Of a stretch of DNA of 15,742 bases, positions 14,900-15,742 are shown one piece after another (position 1 is the first letter of the stretch; the number at the start of each line of letters is the position of its first letter). The DNA comes from Bordetella parapertussis (GTDB lineage: Bacteria > Pseudomonadota > Gammaproteobacteria > Burkholderiales > Burkholderiaceae_C). The notes under the pieces are model-generated. The model saw nothing but the letters and a program-made list of their open reading frames with translations, searched no databases and was not told where the DNA came from. The position numbers and the translations under genes are program-made. The DNA lies in assembly GCA_945900685.1 (NCBI GenBank), contig CAMDJS010000039.1:1-15742 (forward strand). Direction: 5' to 3'.

Positions 14900-15742
14900 T
14901 TAGAAATTGCGCCAGTCACCGGCTTGCTCAAACGCATGGGCAGCGCGGTAAATGGTGGACTCGTCCCAATGCTTGGCGACCAGTTGCATGCCGATGGGTA
15001 AACCATTGGACATGCCGCATGGCACGCTCATGGCGGGATGGCCGGAGACATCCATCGGACAGGTGTTGCCCAACATTTCAAGAGCGCGTTGGATGTAGAG
15101 TTTGAGCGATGCATTCGCCGGTGGCAGTGGCGTGGCTTTCATGGGCAACGTTGGCAACAACAACAAGTCGTAGCGCGACAAAGCATCGTCGTAGGCCTTG
15201 GCCAACACACGGCTCAGGTTTTGCGCCTTGGCGTAAAAATGGCCACGGTAATTTTTGATGAAGTACTCGCCGGCCATCATCGAGACTTTCAGCGAAGGTG
15301 ACAACTCGTCGGCACGTGAGCGCCAAGCGGAATGCGCGTCCAGCAAACTGGTGGTGTACAAACCTTTCCAATTGAAGCCCATGCCGTTGCCGTTCATCAT
15401 TTGCGCCTGCAAACCTTCGACGGCAATCGCGGTCCAAATAGCGGGGCCGTCCATGTGCATGGGCACAGATACATCTTCCACAATCGCGCCCATGGAACGC
15501 AAACGGTCGGCAGCCTGACGTACTTTGTGGTCCACATCGGGCTCGCTGTCGGCGCGGTTAAAGCCTTCGAGCAACACGCCGATGCGCAAACCAGAAACAC
15601 CGCGTCCTAATGCGGCGGTGTATCTGTCCACGCGCGGGCTGTATTGGCGCGGATCCAAACCGTCAGCGCCTGCAATCACTTCGAGCAACAAAGCGTTGTC
15701 CGCCACATTGGCTGTCATGGGTCCTGCATGGTCGATGGTGGC
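14900..15742 (-). CDS. Amidase signature family hydrolase, C-terminal part (cut by window edge)
   Basis: The 280 visible residues are the C-terminal part of an amidase; the reading frame stays open to the window end, so the true start and the Lys-Ser-Ser triad lie outside. The visible part opens with TIDHAGPMTANVADNALLLEV, the conserved segment after the nucleophile loop, then AGADGLDPRQ and FYAKAQNLSRVLAKAYDDAL, which recall the broad-range amidases found with nitrile hydratases in Rhodococcus and Pseudomonas. It ends LPIGMQLVAKHWDESTIYRAAHAFEQ, typical of the family. It would release a carboxylic acid and ammonia or an amine. An internal ATG at 15718 is not the start because conserved residues precede it. 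It differs clearly from the amidase at 11649-13049, so the two probably take different amides. Confidence 0.9.
   Translation of the reverse strand, partial: ATIDHAGPMTANVADNALLLEVIAGADGLDPRQYSPRVDRYTAALGRGVSGLRIGVLLEGFNRADSEPDVDHKVRQAADRLRSMGAIVEDVSVPMHMDGPAIWTAIAVEGLQAQMMNGNGMGFNWKGLYTTSLLDAHSAWRSRADELSPSLKVSMMAGEYFIKNYRGHFYAKAQNLSRVLAKAYDDALSRYDLLLLPTLPMKATPLPPANASLKLYIQRALEMLGNTCPMDVSGHPAMSVPCGMSNGLPIGMQLVAKHWDESTIYRAAHAFEQAGDWRNF

Noticed and set aside
1-15742. CRISPR arrays, tRNA or rRNA genes, insertion sequences, attachment sites
   Set aside because: No regularly spaced repeats, no cloverleaf-like or rRNA-like stretch, and no transposase or integrase frame was seen; intergenic space is too small for most of these.

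Overview
The window looks like a catabolic region from a betaproteobacterium, most likely Burkholderiales and perhaps Comamonadaceae. This is inferred from the style of the encoded proteins (a TRAP carrier, protocatechuate 4,5-cleavage enzymes, a beta-type PilD), moderate GC and very tight gene packing; no rRNA or marker gene confirms it. Coding density is near total: the longest gaps are 139 bases (before dctP) and 117 bases (between gntR and the MetE-like gene). I see no tRNA, rRNA, CRISPR array or insertion sequence.

Left block (1-5574, minus strand, transcribed right to left): a TRAP transporter (dctP, dctQ, dctM), then a type IV prepilin peptidase (pilD), then lower-pathway enzymes of protocatechuate/gallate 4,5-cleavage: ligJ (4-oxalomesaconate hydratase), ligK (4-carboxy-4-hydroxy-2-oxoadipate aldolase), and the first codons of ligI (2-pyrone-4,6-dicarboxylate lactonase), cut by the window edge. 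Nearly every junction is a start/stop overlap or a gap of 1 to 31 bases, so this reads as one operon. Together the enzymes take 2-pyrone-4,6-dicarboxylate to pyruvate and oxaloacetate; the TRAP system is the probable importer of an aromatic or carboxylic acid. pilD is the misfit.

Centre (5575-7759): a GntR/FCD-family regulator (minus) is divergent from a short MetE-like zinc methyl- or alkyltransferase (plus). Their 117-base shared spacer carries two TGTATAC-centred elements, one 3 bases from the gntR start and one over the probable -10 box of the MetE-like gene.

Right block (7765-15742, minus strand): amidase (partial), acyl-CoA synthetase, second amidase, second acyl-CoA ligase, SCP2-type thiolase, DUF35 zinc-ribbon/OB-fold partner, crotonase. 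The last four genes are overlapped or tightly spaced. The order suggests amide hydrolysis, CoA activation, hydration and carbon-carbon cleavage. Neither an acyl-CoA dehydrogenase nor a 3-hydroxyacyl-CoA dehydrogenase is present in the window. One inferred reading is that amides of alpha,beta-unsaturated (possibly hydroxycinnamic) acids are shortened here and feed the ring-cleavage products handled by the left block. The substrate is not shown by the sequence.
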